Shown: positions 22,722 to 33,456, counted from the first letter of the stretch. The stretch is 64,000 nucleotides of DNA from Dichomitus squalens LYAD-421 SS1 (GCF_000275845.1 NW_006766883.1:1883163-1947162); one strand, 5' to 3'. Numbers and translations: made by a program. The notes: generated by a model not told the origin, from the sequence alone.

Positions 22722-24198
22722 TCATGATCTATCGAAAACATAACAAGGACATCAGCAGATAGCCCCCTTTCCCGCAGAGCGGTACAAGAAGTAAACAACG
22801 TACAGGATCGTTGCGACGATACGGCGCGAGTGGGGCGCGTGTCTGAACTCCGTGAGGTAGATCCCTGCAAGTATGGACCCCGCCATTACAATGTGTCGCC
22901 GGACAATGATGGATCCAAGACGATCCGTATTCGACGGACGAGGACGCATAGTTGTTGAGGTATGTCGCGCGGGCGCGCACATAGTCAGGTCGGTGACACG
23001 GTCAGCTTCTAGCCTACCATATGATCACAACTGCCGACGTCGGACCCACCCTGCCATGTGCCCAGATTCAGACGGCCGTCCGTGATCGGCAAACAGATCG
23101 AGGTGCCGACCAGCGACGTCTTCGTGTGCGATACGCTGGAGCAGTTCCAGCACGAAGGAGTCCACGTCCACGTCCACGTGCAGACCGCCCATTTAGCGAC
23201 AGGCCTCCGGCGGGATTACGGCTAACCACTTACGAGTCGCTGCGCCGATTCCGAAGTCGACAGAGTGGGAGACGATCGACTGTTAGTTTGGGTCTATTGA
23301 TAGCATAGGGCACGAGCCACAGCGGCGCGGCGATCGCGCACACGTCGCGAATGCCACTCTGGCCGTGGTCGGGAGAGTCGCTCTGCGGCTGCGCGTCTGG
23401 AATCGAGGCTACTCACTCTGGGCCCTCGTCGGTGTGCCGCCAGTTGAGACTTTCGGGGACGATGTTATCTAGAGCCATGTCCATGTCTGCCACAACGTCC
23501 AGAAGGGCCCCCCACAACGCTCAGTACGCTGCGGACCAAGATACGGTTGTAAGGAGAAGTCCCTCACCTCGCCGAACGTCTGCGTTTCATTCAGGGGCGT
23601 GCGTCCATGGAGCGGATCAGTCGCGGGAGTTTCACCAACACCGAGTACTCACCTTTGTCAAAGTTCTCGTTGATAGTGAGTGCTGCCGAGGTGTGCTGGC
23701 TGGTGAGTCAAGCAGATTAGGCATTAGCTCGGCGCCCGAGAGCTTGCACAATATGTTTGGTGCATGTCCGGAATCACTCGGACGCCAATGTTTAAATCAG
23801 AGACGTACATGAAGAGGTACAGAACTCCAACCTAGAAGGGGAAGCGGAATGGATGTCAGTCACACTGACGAGGCTTGGGCAGCGCATGAACGGGACTCAA
23901 TCGACCGCACAACCTCGGACAGCCCTGCCCTCTTTACAACAATGTAGCAAGGTCTCCATCGGCCCGCGACGTCTACGATCGGCATATGCAGGAACGTCGG
24001 AGGTCGGAGGGACCGCTATTGGGCGGGATTTGTGGTCGAATGTTCCAACAGTGTATGCAGTTACCAAAGAGATGAATAGAAGATGATCTCGACCTGGACT
24101 CCTCGCAACCCTGGCTCGATCTGGGCGAGCACCTCGTCCGTCACGAGGTGGCAGCCTTTGCTCCTCTTCGCGAGCGTGAATGTCTTCTGCCAACCCAT
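22722..24198 (-). CDS. YjbQ/UPF0047 family protein
   Basis: Small conserved protein; bacterial YjbQ has weak thiamine-phosphate synthase activity, but the true role is unsettled. Exons: 24094-24198, 23809-23831, 23653-23699, 23568-23579 (12 nt), 23417-23486, 23050-23135, 22804-22864, 22722-22728 (7 nt); 136 residues, the family size. Motifs: KGCHLVTDEV, LYLFIQHTSAALTINENFD, MDMALDNIVPESLNWRHTDEGP, LPITDGRLNLGTWQGIYLTEFR and ATILS at the end. Introns are much longer than elsewhere (262, 109, 73, 81, 281, 185, 75 nt). The segment after DEGPD is about two residues shorter than usual, so a further tiny exon may be missed there. Without the last splice the protein would end in a different 15-18 residue tail. 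Confidence 0.8.
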
Positions 24199-24479
24199 GT
24201 GCGAGTGTGTCGTGTGCGTCAAGCTGAAGAGGATGAAGGATGATCTCAGGTCAAGGGTCAAAGGAACTGCAGCCGTCTGGGTGATCGACTATCTCAGGCT
24301 AGATTAGCTCATGATCGTCGTGCTCCCAAAGTAGGGTTATGACATCACTACCATGCAACGCCACATAACAGTACTTTTAATTGTGATTGAGTGAGCTAGC
24401 ACATTGATCAATTGGTATGTATGTAACAATTGTATGTATCGCAATGGCTGAGGCACGGTCGGGCAGCTTCACCATGCCT

Positions 24480-24488
24480 ACTGTCGTT
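24480..24488. repeat. Left target site duplication of the MITE-like element
   Basis: ACTGTCGTT directly before the element; pairs with ACTGCCGTT at 24821-24829 with one mismatch. Confidence 0.6.
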
Positions 24489-24820
24489 CAGGCTCCTACC
24501 CACCGTCGTCTCGAGTTGAGGGGGCGATATCCTAGAGCGGGAGACAGGCTGGATTTCGATAGAGCACGAAATGCTATGTAACAAGCACCCAAATCACGTG
24601 CATACTTGTACCCCCTCAACTCTCTACGGCAGCTGGCATTCCGGGCTCCGTACATTCCTGTACATGTTTGATGCCAGCCGTCCCAGAGAGTTGGGGGATA
24701 CAAGTATGCACGTGATTTGGGTGCTTGTTACATAGCATTTCGTACTCTATCGAAATCCAGCCTGTCTCCCGCTCTAGGATATCGCCCCCTCAACTCGAGA
24801 CGACGGTGGGTAGGAGCCTG
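24489..24820. mobile_element. Foldback MITE-like element with about 150-bp inverted arms
   Basis: Left arm 24489-24639 and right arm 24671-24820 are inverted copies, with a 31-base centre. The outer 110 bases match except for one base (gagcacgaa against gagtacgaa); the inner 35 bases carry a few differences and a small gap. The ends read caggctcctaccc..gggtaggagcctg. Flanking nonamers ACTGTCGTT (24480-24488) and ACTGCCGTT (24821-24829) match 8 of 9 in direct orientation, consistent with a target site duplication. A 9-bp duplication with long inverted ends suggests a Mutator-like (MULE) origin; no transposase is encoded. Transcribed, the element would form a near-perfect hairpin. Confidence 0.8.
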
Positions 24821-24829
24821 ACTGCCGTT
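24821..24829. repeat. Right target site duplication of the MITE-like element
   Basis: ACTGCCGTT directly after the element; one base differs from the left copy at 24480-24488, which suggests an old insertion or a chance near-match. Confidence 0.6.
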
Positions 24830-25603
24830 GCGATGGCGATTACCCTTCGCGAATCCGTTTACAGGCACGCAGCAATCCCAGGATCAGGTTCTTGTTCGTA
24901 GCTCCCATTCCATTGTTCCGACCCGTACTAGTAGCACGCAAAATGCGCGTGGGGTTGGCGAGCTGACTTCTTGCGCTGATCTTACCACTCGTCGCCTTCA
25001 AGAGAATATGTAGTACTGGCATTGTATTGCACAATCGTAGATGCAGAGATTGCATGTCGAATCATGGCTCCTCGACAAGATGTTCTCGTAATGTTGAGAA
25101 GAGGCCTCGTGCATGATCCGTTTGGGCATGCTAGTCGCCAGAAGACTTACGAGGGCGATCATGCGTGGTTTTTCTCACCGGGAGCTTTGGTAACGGACGA
25201 GAGAGTGATTATGTGGTGTTCGGGACTCGGGATGCCGTAGACAGTGTGGTCGAGACTCCCGAGTCCATCGTTACTCGGGTCGAAGGTTCCGGCCGCACGA
25301 AGGACGAGGGCGGCCAAGGCTCGGTCTATAGACGGAGTCCGACCTCGGGGCGGATGCATGATTGTCATTGTGCACGCGTTGAACGCGTTGCCACGCAAAA
25401 CATTTGGCCAGGCTCAAAGCATGAAGCGAAAATAGTGCGATCTCCAAGTGTGTTCCTCTGTTACGATTGACCGGACCCGAGTAACACGGCAGTGTCAGCG
25501 TACGTGTCACCTCGCGGCAGGCACACGAGACACCGACCGCAGATGACCTACAGCAAATGACTGACGGTACTCATGGGCGGTCACGAGCAAGCCAGACTCG
25601 GAC

Positions 25604-26553
25604 TCAGCCCCGAGCCGCTTTCCGTTCAGCCTCGAGGATGGCGTCGAACTCCTTCTGCGCCTGTGCGCGAGGGTCTTCGATCTCGGAAGACGCAGGCGAT
25701 GTCGAGTCGAAGTCCTGGTCCTGGTCCCGTCGGACAGATTCCCGCCCGGAATCCGAAACGCGCCGACGCTCGTGCCGCTGCCGTAGCTCGTCCCAAGATG
25801 AATGCTTCCCGGCGTTCTGCGCATTCGCTTCTCTGATGGCCTCCCAGGTACTCTTTGGTCTGGCAGGAGCATCTTCGGCAGCTGGGGCGCACGATTACGC
25901 GTTCAGAGAGACGTAAGCCGGCAGGTGGACGAGCGCACCTTTCGCGGGCGAGGCACGGATTGCGTCTGAAGGCGCCACGCCGTCTGTCGGTGGGTCGGCG
26001 TCGGCAAGAAGTTCTGCGCCATCGGAGAGGACCTCCCCGTTCTCCTGTTTGCGTTTCATAATGGTTTCGAACATCTTCCTCTCATCGAGTTGGGGGAACA
26101 GGGTGCTCTGGTTGCCCAGTCGCTTGTTCACGTTCTCCAGGACAAGGAGGAACGCTTGGCGGTCTTCGAGTTCTCGGGCAAACTGCCTATGGAAGCGAAA
26201 GTAATGCCAGAGGCCGATACCGTAGCCCGAGACAGCAGAGACGGTGACTACTGTTGTGGGGAAGCGGACCCTTGACCTGTATCGGAAGGTAGCAAGGCCG
26301 GCGAGGGCGCCCCAGAGGGTGGTGTGAATGTACTGCACGCGCGTTGCCAGACGATATCATCGTGGTTGCAAAGCGGAGGATGCTGTGTGGGGGAACGTAC
26401 CGGAAGGTAGCGGTGATAACCGGGAAGGAAGTCGACGGCGAGCTGGTAGTCGTGCTGGGAGAGAAGGCCAGACTCGAGATCTGGGCGGAGGAGCTGCTCC
26501 GTGGCCGCGCGGTCTCTGAAGGCGTGGTCGAACCAGCTCTTGGCGAGGGACAT
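25604..26553 (-). CDS. Uncharacterised two-pass membrane protein with charged C-terminus
   Basis: Not assigned to a family. Exons 26401-26553, 25939-26332, 25604-25881; 274 residues. The first 51 residues are soluble and polar (MSLAKSWFDHAFRDR..), ending LPGYHRYLP. The second exon opens with two hydrophobic stretches (YIHTTLWGALAGLATF and TTVVTVSAVSGYGIGLW) separated by an Arg-rich turn, likely a membrane hairpin. A long charged helix follows (RQFARELEDRQAFLLVLENV). The third exon encodes a highly charged tail with KSTWEAIREANAQN and SSWDELRQRHERRR, a pattern reminiscent of small mitochondrial inner-membrane proteins, though this is only an impression. Splice signals are canonical (GTACGT, GTGCGC donors). 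It faces the RhoGEF gene across a 352-base divergent promoter. Confidence 0.75.
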
Positions 26554-26905
26554 GCTGAGGGGGCAGGAGATGGAGGGACGGCGGGGGGATGGGAGGCGAG
26601 TGCAGGACGCGTCTGGGACGGGCGCGGATTGGGATCGCGTCAGGGCACGTGAGCTGTGTGGGGCACGTGGATGGGCATGGGCGAGGCGGCTGGCTCAGGC
26701 TGAGCGAGAGTCGCCGCAGAGCCGAGTCGTGCATTGGCAAGGAACGCCTGCAGACTGCGACCGACGTCCCACTCATCCCAGACCACGCCCCGCGCGACGG
26801 CCTGCCCCCGAGCTCACGAGTTCCCCCCTTCACGACCTCTCTGGGCCCTCCTTGCCTCTGCGCATCACGCTCATTCCCCCGCCCGGCCTTCCGACGCCCC
26901 TCCTC
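26554..26905. promoter_or_regulatory. Divergent promoter region, membrane protein and RhoGEF
   Basis: 352 bases between opposed starts. C-rich upstream of the RhoGEF ATG. The RhoGEF frame stays open upstream to 26501, overlapping the other gene's start, but that part looks like leader sequence. Confidence 0.45.
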
Positions 26906-29900
26906 ATGCCTCTGTCCGACATCCCCACCAAGCCTCTTCCTCCTCCCGCGAAAGACGAGAAACTCCCGTCTCTACCCCCGCTCGACTTCGGCGACCACTC
27001 TTCTGCTCCACCCCCGCCGCCTAAGATTGTCCATGATCTCGCAGCAGAACCGCACACCCAGACGCCCCCCAAACCCTTGGCTCCCATCGATGTGAAAGCT
27101 TCTCTGGCGGTATCCGAGCTCTGTATGTCTTTCCCCCACAACGCCTCTCTCCTTCCTTCCTCAGTGTCATGTCCCACAGCTCTCGGCTCTGCCCCCCTCA
27201 CGCCCGTCACGCCGCTGCCTGGGCAGATGCCACCTTCGCCCTCCGCCCAGAGCGGTGACAAGGCCAAGAAGTCTTCTAACCCGCTTACCGATCTCATCGA
27301 AACCGAAAAGTTATACGTCGAGCAGCTCACAGGTATTATCCGAGTGCGTCCGTCTTCTATCTCCTGTACTTCACAAGCGTTCCGTAACGAGATACCGATC
27401 GTCGTTCTATGAATACGCAGAAAGTTGCAGCGGCATGGTCCCGCTCCAACCTCCCGCCCCCAGAATTGGATACCATGTTCCGGAGCATAGAGAGTATCTA
27501 CAAAGCTAATCGTTCACTGCTAGCGGTAAGTCGTCATCGAACGGCACTGCCTATCACTTCTCATCCATGGCCCGCAGAAACTCAAAGAGATCGGTACCAA
27601 CCCCAAAGGCCTAGGAGATCTACTGATGCGATGGGTAAGTGCATTCTCCCTGTACGACTTCCATTCTTCATCTCCCGCGGCGTGCAGATCGACGATTTGG
27701 AGGGTCCCTACACCAACTACTCCAACAAGTACTGTTCCGGATTCGACACATGGGAACCTGTTCAAGCGAATGCCCGCGTCCGCACTATTCTCGCCATGTT
27801 TTCTTCGTCCTGCCCCCCACCTCTGCCGACGTCGGCCCCCATACATCCCGCTGAACCGCCTATATGGACGTTGGACGAGCTTTTTATCCTCCCCAAAGGT
27901 CGCATCAAGTACTACAAGAAGCTCTATAACCGGTTGCTTAAGAGCACGACCCCAGGTCGCAGCGACCACCGAATGCTCTCCGGGGCACTCGAGAAACTGG
28001 ACAAGCTGCTGGCGACGATCGACAGTCGCGCCAGCGTGCGCGTGGGTGGCGGCAATACCCCTACCCCGAACGAGGAAGCGCCGCCGCCCATCGAAACTGA
28101 GGACGAGGTCGTGATCGACATGCGCACAAGACAGAGCACGCTCGAGCCGCAATTGCGCGCCCCAGAGTCTGGGTCCACGTCGCCTTCCCAGCGCACAAGT
28201 GACTCGACGCGCGCGAGCGGGAGTCTATCAAGCAGGTACGCCGAGCTTCGATGCGATGCCCCTGTAAGGAATGCATGCGCTGACGTGCCGCGCGCGGTAG
28301 CGGTCGGCGATCTGAGGATACGGCGCCTACGACGGACAGCCGCACGTCGACGTCAACGCTGTCTATGCCGATTACTGACCTCGAGCGGAGGCTTTCCACC
28401 GAACGCACGCTAGACATCTTCACGATGAAGCCGAAGGTACCGTGTTGGCCGCATTGCCTGCCCTGCATACTGCTCATATGCCACTACTATCCTACAGCAA
28501 GTGCGTTTGCAAATCGCGCCTCCGAACCTACACTACACTCGAGAGCTGCGCTGCTCTACCTCTGTGGTAATCAACTTCATATCGCGCTCGACGGGCGCCC
28601 AGGTCGTGCAAGAGCGTGGACACATCTTCCTGCTTACAGACCTGATGTTGGTGTGTGAGAAGATGTCCCCGAAGGAGCTGGAGGTAGCCGGGCCCAACGG
28701 AGCCGACATGTGGCTGTTGTACCCGCCTCTAGCAGGCAAACATCTGCGCGTGGCGCCCGTAGATGGTGAGCTGTCCGCAGGTGCACCCGAGTGACGACCG
28801 CTCATACCGTTCGTTATATAGACGTTACTCTGTCTGTGACCATTTTGCGGAAAGAGACCCTCAACCTACGGACAGACTCCACGGCCTCGCGGGACCGACT
28901 CATCGCCGATTTCAAGGATTGTATAGAGACTGCGGCTACGCGTGAGTGGAGACATCATGCGCGTACCGCATTCGAATCAGGCTGACCTATTTTCAGTATT
29001 CCCCTCCTCCTCCAAGAACCCTCCGCCCCCTGTGCCTGCCCTGCCATCCCTTCCCGGAAATATGGGCAATAGCACGTCCCGACCGCCCTCCGCGCCGCAG
29101 GACCGCAGCCATCCACCTTCGATTGCGGACACCCCACCACCCCCGGAGCGCTACAGCGGCGGCAGGAGTCCTCCTCGGGCGCTGTCGCCCGCCAGCATGA
29201 ATTCTCGGCGATCGGGCGGCCCCTCGGACCCCCCTTCTCGCGTGAACTCTGCAGGGGCAGCGCTTGCCGATGCTGCATTGGCAGGCGACATGGGAAGGAT
29301 GAACATAGGCACCGCAGCGTCTCCTACCGGAGCACAGCAACAGGGCGTCCCGCCCCGTGGGTCGTCCGCGTCGTCGGGTCCTGGCAGCCCTGGGGGTTTC
29401 AGTCCTGGGCAGGTCATCCCCTTAGGAGGTTTTGGACCGGGGCAGGTCATGCCCCAGGCGTTCGGTCCTGGACAAGTGATGCCTCCGCAATCCTTCGGCC
29501 CTGGGCAGCATATGCCGCCGCAAGGGTTCAGTCCCGGACAACATCTGCCCCCGCAGAATGTGCACCCGGGTTCGGGTCCCATGGGCCGACCGCCTCCGGG
29601 GGCGTACGTTCCTCCGGGCGGCGGCCCTGGTCCGCAGCGCCATCCGAGCTTCGGGCATGGGCCTCCCCCACCCGGCCCTCAGGGACCTAACGGCATGCCG
29701 CCGTCTCGTCAGCCTAGTTTGAACGGTCCCCAACAGGTCGGGCCCCCACAAGTCGGCCAGTCGTACCAGGGCATGGGTGCTCCCCAACCTCGACCAGGTC
29801 AGCCTCCCATGGGGATGGGCGGGCCACCTCCTCGGCCGGGCATGGGTCCCGGCGCGCCAGGGCAAGGTGGGGCTTACCCACCCCCACGACCGCCCTCCGA

Positions 29901-30573
29901 GCCTTCCATGGACGGCCTGCGGAAGATGCCTTCGACCCCATCCCTTGGCGGGAGCCCCGGTGGGCCCCACCAGCGCGGCCCCCCGCCCCCGATGCCAGGC
30001 TATCCCGGGGACCTCCCGCCGCCGCGGCCGGGCTTCCTGCAGCGAACCGGCTCGTCGAGCTCGCTGCCGAACATGGTCGGGGGCTTGCAGGCGCCGCAGC
30101 CGCGCCCGTTGCTGCCGTCGGCGCAGCTGAGCATGCGCTCCGTGTCGACCGCGGGCTCGTTCTCGATCGAGGACCCGAGCCCGCCCGGGTCGCCCGTGGA
30201 GGAGGTGCCGCGGCACACGGGCCCGGTGACGTCGACGGTGACGGCGCAGATGAAGTGCAAGGTGTTCCTGAAGCAGCAGCACGCGCAGTGGAAGTCTCTC
30301 GGGAGCGCGAAGCTGCGGCTGTACCGCGAGGACCCGACGAACATCAAGCAGCTCGTCGTCGAGGCGGACGACAAGCACAAGACGGTGCTGATCTCGACGA
30401 TCGTGCTCACGGACGGCGTCGAGCGCGTGGGCAAGACGGGCGTCGCGATCGAGCTGAGCGACAAGGGGATGCGGACGGGCGTGGTTTATATGATCCAGCT
30501 GCGGAACGAGAAGAGCGCGGCCGGGCTGTTCGACGAGCTGCTCGCGGGCTCGGACCGGGCGAACGGGCGGTGA
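26906..30573 (+). CDS. Rho guanine nucleotide exchange factor (DH-PH) with long Pro/Gly-rich region
   Basis: Probable activator of a Rho-family GTPase at the plasma membrane. Exons 26906-27343, 27421-27525, 27578-27634, 27688-28235, 28301-28436, 28498-28765, 28822-28941, 28997-30573; 1082 residues. Pro-rich start, then a DH domain from about residue 126 (LTDLIETEKLYVEQL, followed by the FRSIESIYKANRSLLA and LMRWIDDLEGPYTNY helices). A PH domain follows (about 430-560; RGHIFLLTDLMLVCE), then about 400 residues of Pro/Gly/Ser-rich linker with tandem GPGQ repeats. The C-terminal domain (about 976-1077) is rich in beta-type sequence (KLRLYREDP, KTVLISTIVLTDGVERVGKTGVAIEL) and PH-like. A 42-nt stretch at 27123-27164 has GTATGT..CAG ends and no stop; it may be an optional intron. 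The last 600 bases are extremely GC-rich at third positions. Confidence 0.85.
29395..29556 (+). repeat. In-gene tandem repeat encoding F-x-PGQ-x-x-P-x units
   Basis: Five imperfect units of about 30-33 bases in the RhoGEF linker, each encoding Phe-(Ser/Gly)-Pro-Gly-Gln, a Val or His, then Met/Ile/Leu-Pro. They sit just after the Ser/Gly-rich start of the linker. Confidence 0.7.
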
Positions 30574-31005
30574 GGGTGTGCGGGTACGGGACGGGTTGGG
30601 CTCGTGCAGGCGGACTTGACGAGGCGACGCGGACTCGTAGCTCCTTTCTTAGTTGTTTGGTTGAACCTCCATCTATTCGAGTTATCATCACACTCTTTCA
30701 CCAGCCATGCCATCCTCATTTGACACTCTTTCATCGTCTGCCAACTCACGTACCCGCTGCGCTCATCACTACACATCTCTTTCCATCCCCTCCAAGTCAT
30801 TGATTATACCCAGTCACAACCCCCATCATGGTTCGCCGCCGCAGTCGTCACTACAATAAAGCTTCTATTAGCATATCGCCCTACCTTCCTCTCTACCTCC
30901 ACATGGCTGTAGCCTATACTGCTCGTTCCGGCCTCTAATGACTACCGTTTCCGTGCAATGTTCGTTTGTGTGCTGCTCCCCCCTGATCATCTGATCGTCT
31001 GTTCT
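30574..31005. other. Convergent intergenic region (3' ends)
   Basis: 432 bases between the stops of the RhoGEF and the Ngl2-like gene. Pyrimidine-rich and somewhat AT-richer than the genes; should contain both 3' UTRs. No gene seen. Confidence 0.5.
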
Positions 31006-32794
31006 TCAAGTGGACGGCCAGCGCAGGTCGGCAGCGAGCGAGATGTGGTCGCTGCCGCACACGCCCTTCCGGGGCAGTCCTTCTCCAAACGAGTCCTTGC
31101 TGTGAGGCTTCGCGAGTCTCACAACTGAAACGTCGCGCCCAGGTGCATCCAGCACGAAGATGTAATCTGGGTCATGCAGGTGTTAGACACCGAAACCGAG
31201 GCAGATCCAGACTGAGGTTAACGCCTTCACCTAGCACTGCCTGCCAATACTGTGACACGTGTCAGTGTTGGGTATGCCTAGCTCGACATGCATGCAAAGA
31301 ACGAGGTGTCTTACATGTGTATAGCTTGTGTATACAGGCTCGAACGCACCGCGGCGCCCCTCAGGTATCGACACTCTGCTTCCGAACGTTAGCCCGCCCA
31401 CCGCGAGGTCCGGGAGCGTCCGCAGGCCAGTGTCGTAGGCACTGGTAGGCGTCCCCGACTGTCTGAAAAGATCCTCGAGCTCGGTGTCCGTCAAGAGCCC
31501 ATCGGTGGGCTGTGCGGCGCGCGCATGGACGATGATCCTGTCCGAATTGTTCTCGCCGGACTCGGCGCCCTCTTCTTCTTCCTCCGCTGCCGAGGCACCG
31601 TCTACGCTGATGGCGGGGTCTACTGTTGCATGCACGACGCGGGAGCTCTCCAGCCGGGCCTTCTGCGCGGGCAATAGCTCGTCGCCGACGAGCAAGGAGT
31701 AGGCGGGGTCGTCGGGGCCGAAGTTGAAGTCTGACAGGAGCGAAATTCAGGACCATCATCTGACGTTGGGAGCGAAGATTGTCAATAGAATGAGAATCAC
31801 CACCGGCAAGAATGCATGGCCAGCGTTGTTCGACTTCTGTCCCTTCTGACCGGAACTTGGTCACTTCTCGGACCAGAACCCCAGCTTGTCTGACAGAATC
31901 TGTTAGCTGTCCATCCCGCGACGTGGGAGGCCTACCTTGCTCGCTCGTAGGCGTATCTGCACCCGGCCATTAGACGTGAGTACAATACATGTGCATGTGC
32001 ACTCACGCTGGATGCCAGAACAAGTGCGTTGTAGCTACTATTATACCATCGTCCCCCCCTCCCAGCTGGCGGAGGGCGACAAGAGAGCCGATGTTCTTGG
32101 TACGGAAGCTAAGCCCGCGACGTGCGTTTCCGTCGCCTTCTGCTCGGACTTCCTCTTCATCGTAAACTACCACTTTCTGGCGGACACATTCATAGGCGTC
32201 TTTTCTGTAGGCGATGAGGCAGCCATGCTTCTTGCGAGGGCCTACGGCGTATACCCAGGAGTATCCAGACTTCTCTAGCTGGGGGAACAGTTTCTCTGTC
32301 CTGTCTACCTCCTGTCGGCATATTAGCCATCGGAAGGCTGCTTCAGGACGGAACAAACCTGAAGGCAACAAATCGTCGCGTTGTGGGAGTTGATCTCATT
32401 ATAGAGCATGTGCTCTCGTTGACCGGCTTTCAGGCAGTCGCTAGTGGGAAAAAGTTCGCGCCCTGCGCAATGATCTCATTAGACCGTTCCCTAGGCACCG
32501 ACGGGCGTAGCACTCACGAACGAGGCTCTGGGCTAAGAGCTATATCGAATACGGCCATCAGTGAGAAGGCTAGCGACAAGGCGAGACCAAACTCACGTTC
32601 CATGTCATCAATCTAACCGTCCGTCCCGAGGTACCTGTAGTTTGAGACGAGATGTCTAGCCATTGGCGGGGTAAGATGTGACCCTGTTCATTTTCGGTCT
32701 TCGGAGGGGGGTGCAGTTTGGCTTGTTGCTTCTTGAGCCGACGCTGCTCGGCCTTTGCAAGGCCTTCCGGAGTGGGTTGGTACGGCTTTGACAT
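31006..32794 (-). CDS. RNA exonuclease Ngl2-like (CCR4-type endonuclease/exonuclease/phosphatase fold)
   Basis: Mg-dependent 3' RNA exonuclease related to yeast Ngl2, which trims 5.8S rRNA. Exons 32597-32794, 32518-32539, 32359-32462, 32007-32311, 31936-31956, 31804-31889, 31315-31730, 31231-31249, 31006-31166; 443 residues. Catalytic landmarks in order: LMTWNLLAQ (about 62-70, Asn), CCLQEVDR with the metal-binding Glu109, VATTHLFWHP, AGDFNFGPDD (Asp246), and SDHISLAADL with Asp430-His431. A basic, Gln/Lys-rich N-terminus precedes the domain. An acidic insertion (about 270-290) sits before the last third. Start at 32794 is the Met beginning MSKPYQPTPEGL; the frame stays open upstream to 32935 with a basic, hydrophobic stretch, so a longer (mitochondrial?) form cannot be excluded. 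Confidence 0.88.
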
Positions 32795-33456
32795 GGTATG
32801 CAGATGCCTTGTGAAGACTCTTTGGAACACGGTCAAGGAATGGACAGGCCTCCAACACCTGACTGTAACGAGAGAAGGCGTGTTGCGACACAAGAATACT
32901 CCTAACCCTTCAGGAGTTTGTCGCCTTGTTCCCAATACTCACTATCCCAGCCGCAAAGAAGCTAGCAGACTTCGCCGACTGTGGCTGAATGGATGCAAGG
33001 GCAGATCATCATCATCTCCGCGGTCTCCCGCACAGGTCACATGATCGCAGACGGCAGTACGTTTCCCGCGAATTGCAGGTTTCCGGGGAAACCATGTTCT
33101 ACAGGCAAGCATATTACATGACTCTGGGCATAGGCAACCAAGCTTGTGAGCCCAGGGCGCGGAGCACGCCTGTGCAAGTGCAAAAACGTTATATCCTCGG
33201 ACACTAGCTAGGAGAAGAAGAGAAACACCAGAAAATGCGGCTTTACGTGAATGACCAAAGCGTGACTGAAGCCAAAGTCCCCTAAGGCAGCTCCAGCGGC
33301 GGCAGCCACGGACCACGAGCTCACAGAGGCCGCATGTGGCCCGCATACGAGGGCGTGCCGGGGGGACATACATGTCGTAAATGGTTGCAAGATCGTAAAT
33401 GGTATGATGATAGTCGTACTGGCAAGTCATGATTTAGACAGATCCGGATAGCGACC
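32795..33456. other. Intergenic, no supported gene
   Basis: 662 bases between the Rac1-like stop and the Ngl2-like start. Should include the Ngl2-like promoter and the Rac 3' UTR. Open frames here are short and featureless. Confidence 0.5.

Larger units (their letters stand above)
24199..25603. other. Intergenic region containing a MITE-like element
   Basis: About 1.4 kb between the YjbQ-family gene start and the stop of the 274-residue membrane protein gene, both minus-strand. The foldback element at 24489-24820 is annotated separately. The remaining 0.25 kb on the left and 0.77 kb on the right contain no frame that I can support. Confidence 0.5.

Noticed and set aside
24488..24703. 71-codon frame inside the foldback element
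   Set aside because: Explained by the inverted arms; no transposase similarity.
29422..30378. 318-codon minus-strand open frame
   Set aside because: Antisense to the Pro/Gly-rich RhoGEF exon; composition (Arg/His/Leu) follows from the repeat on the other strand.
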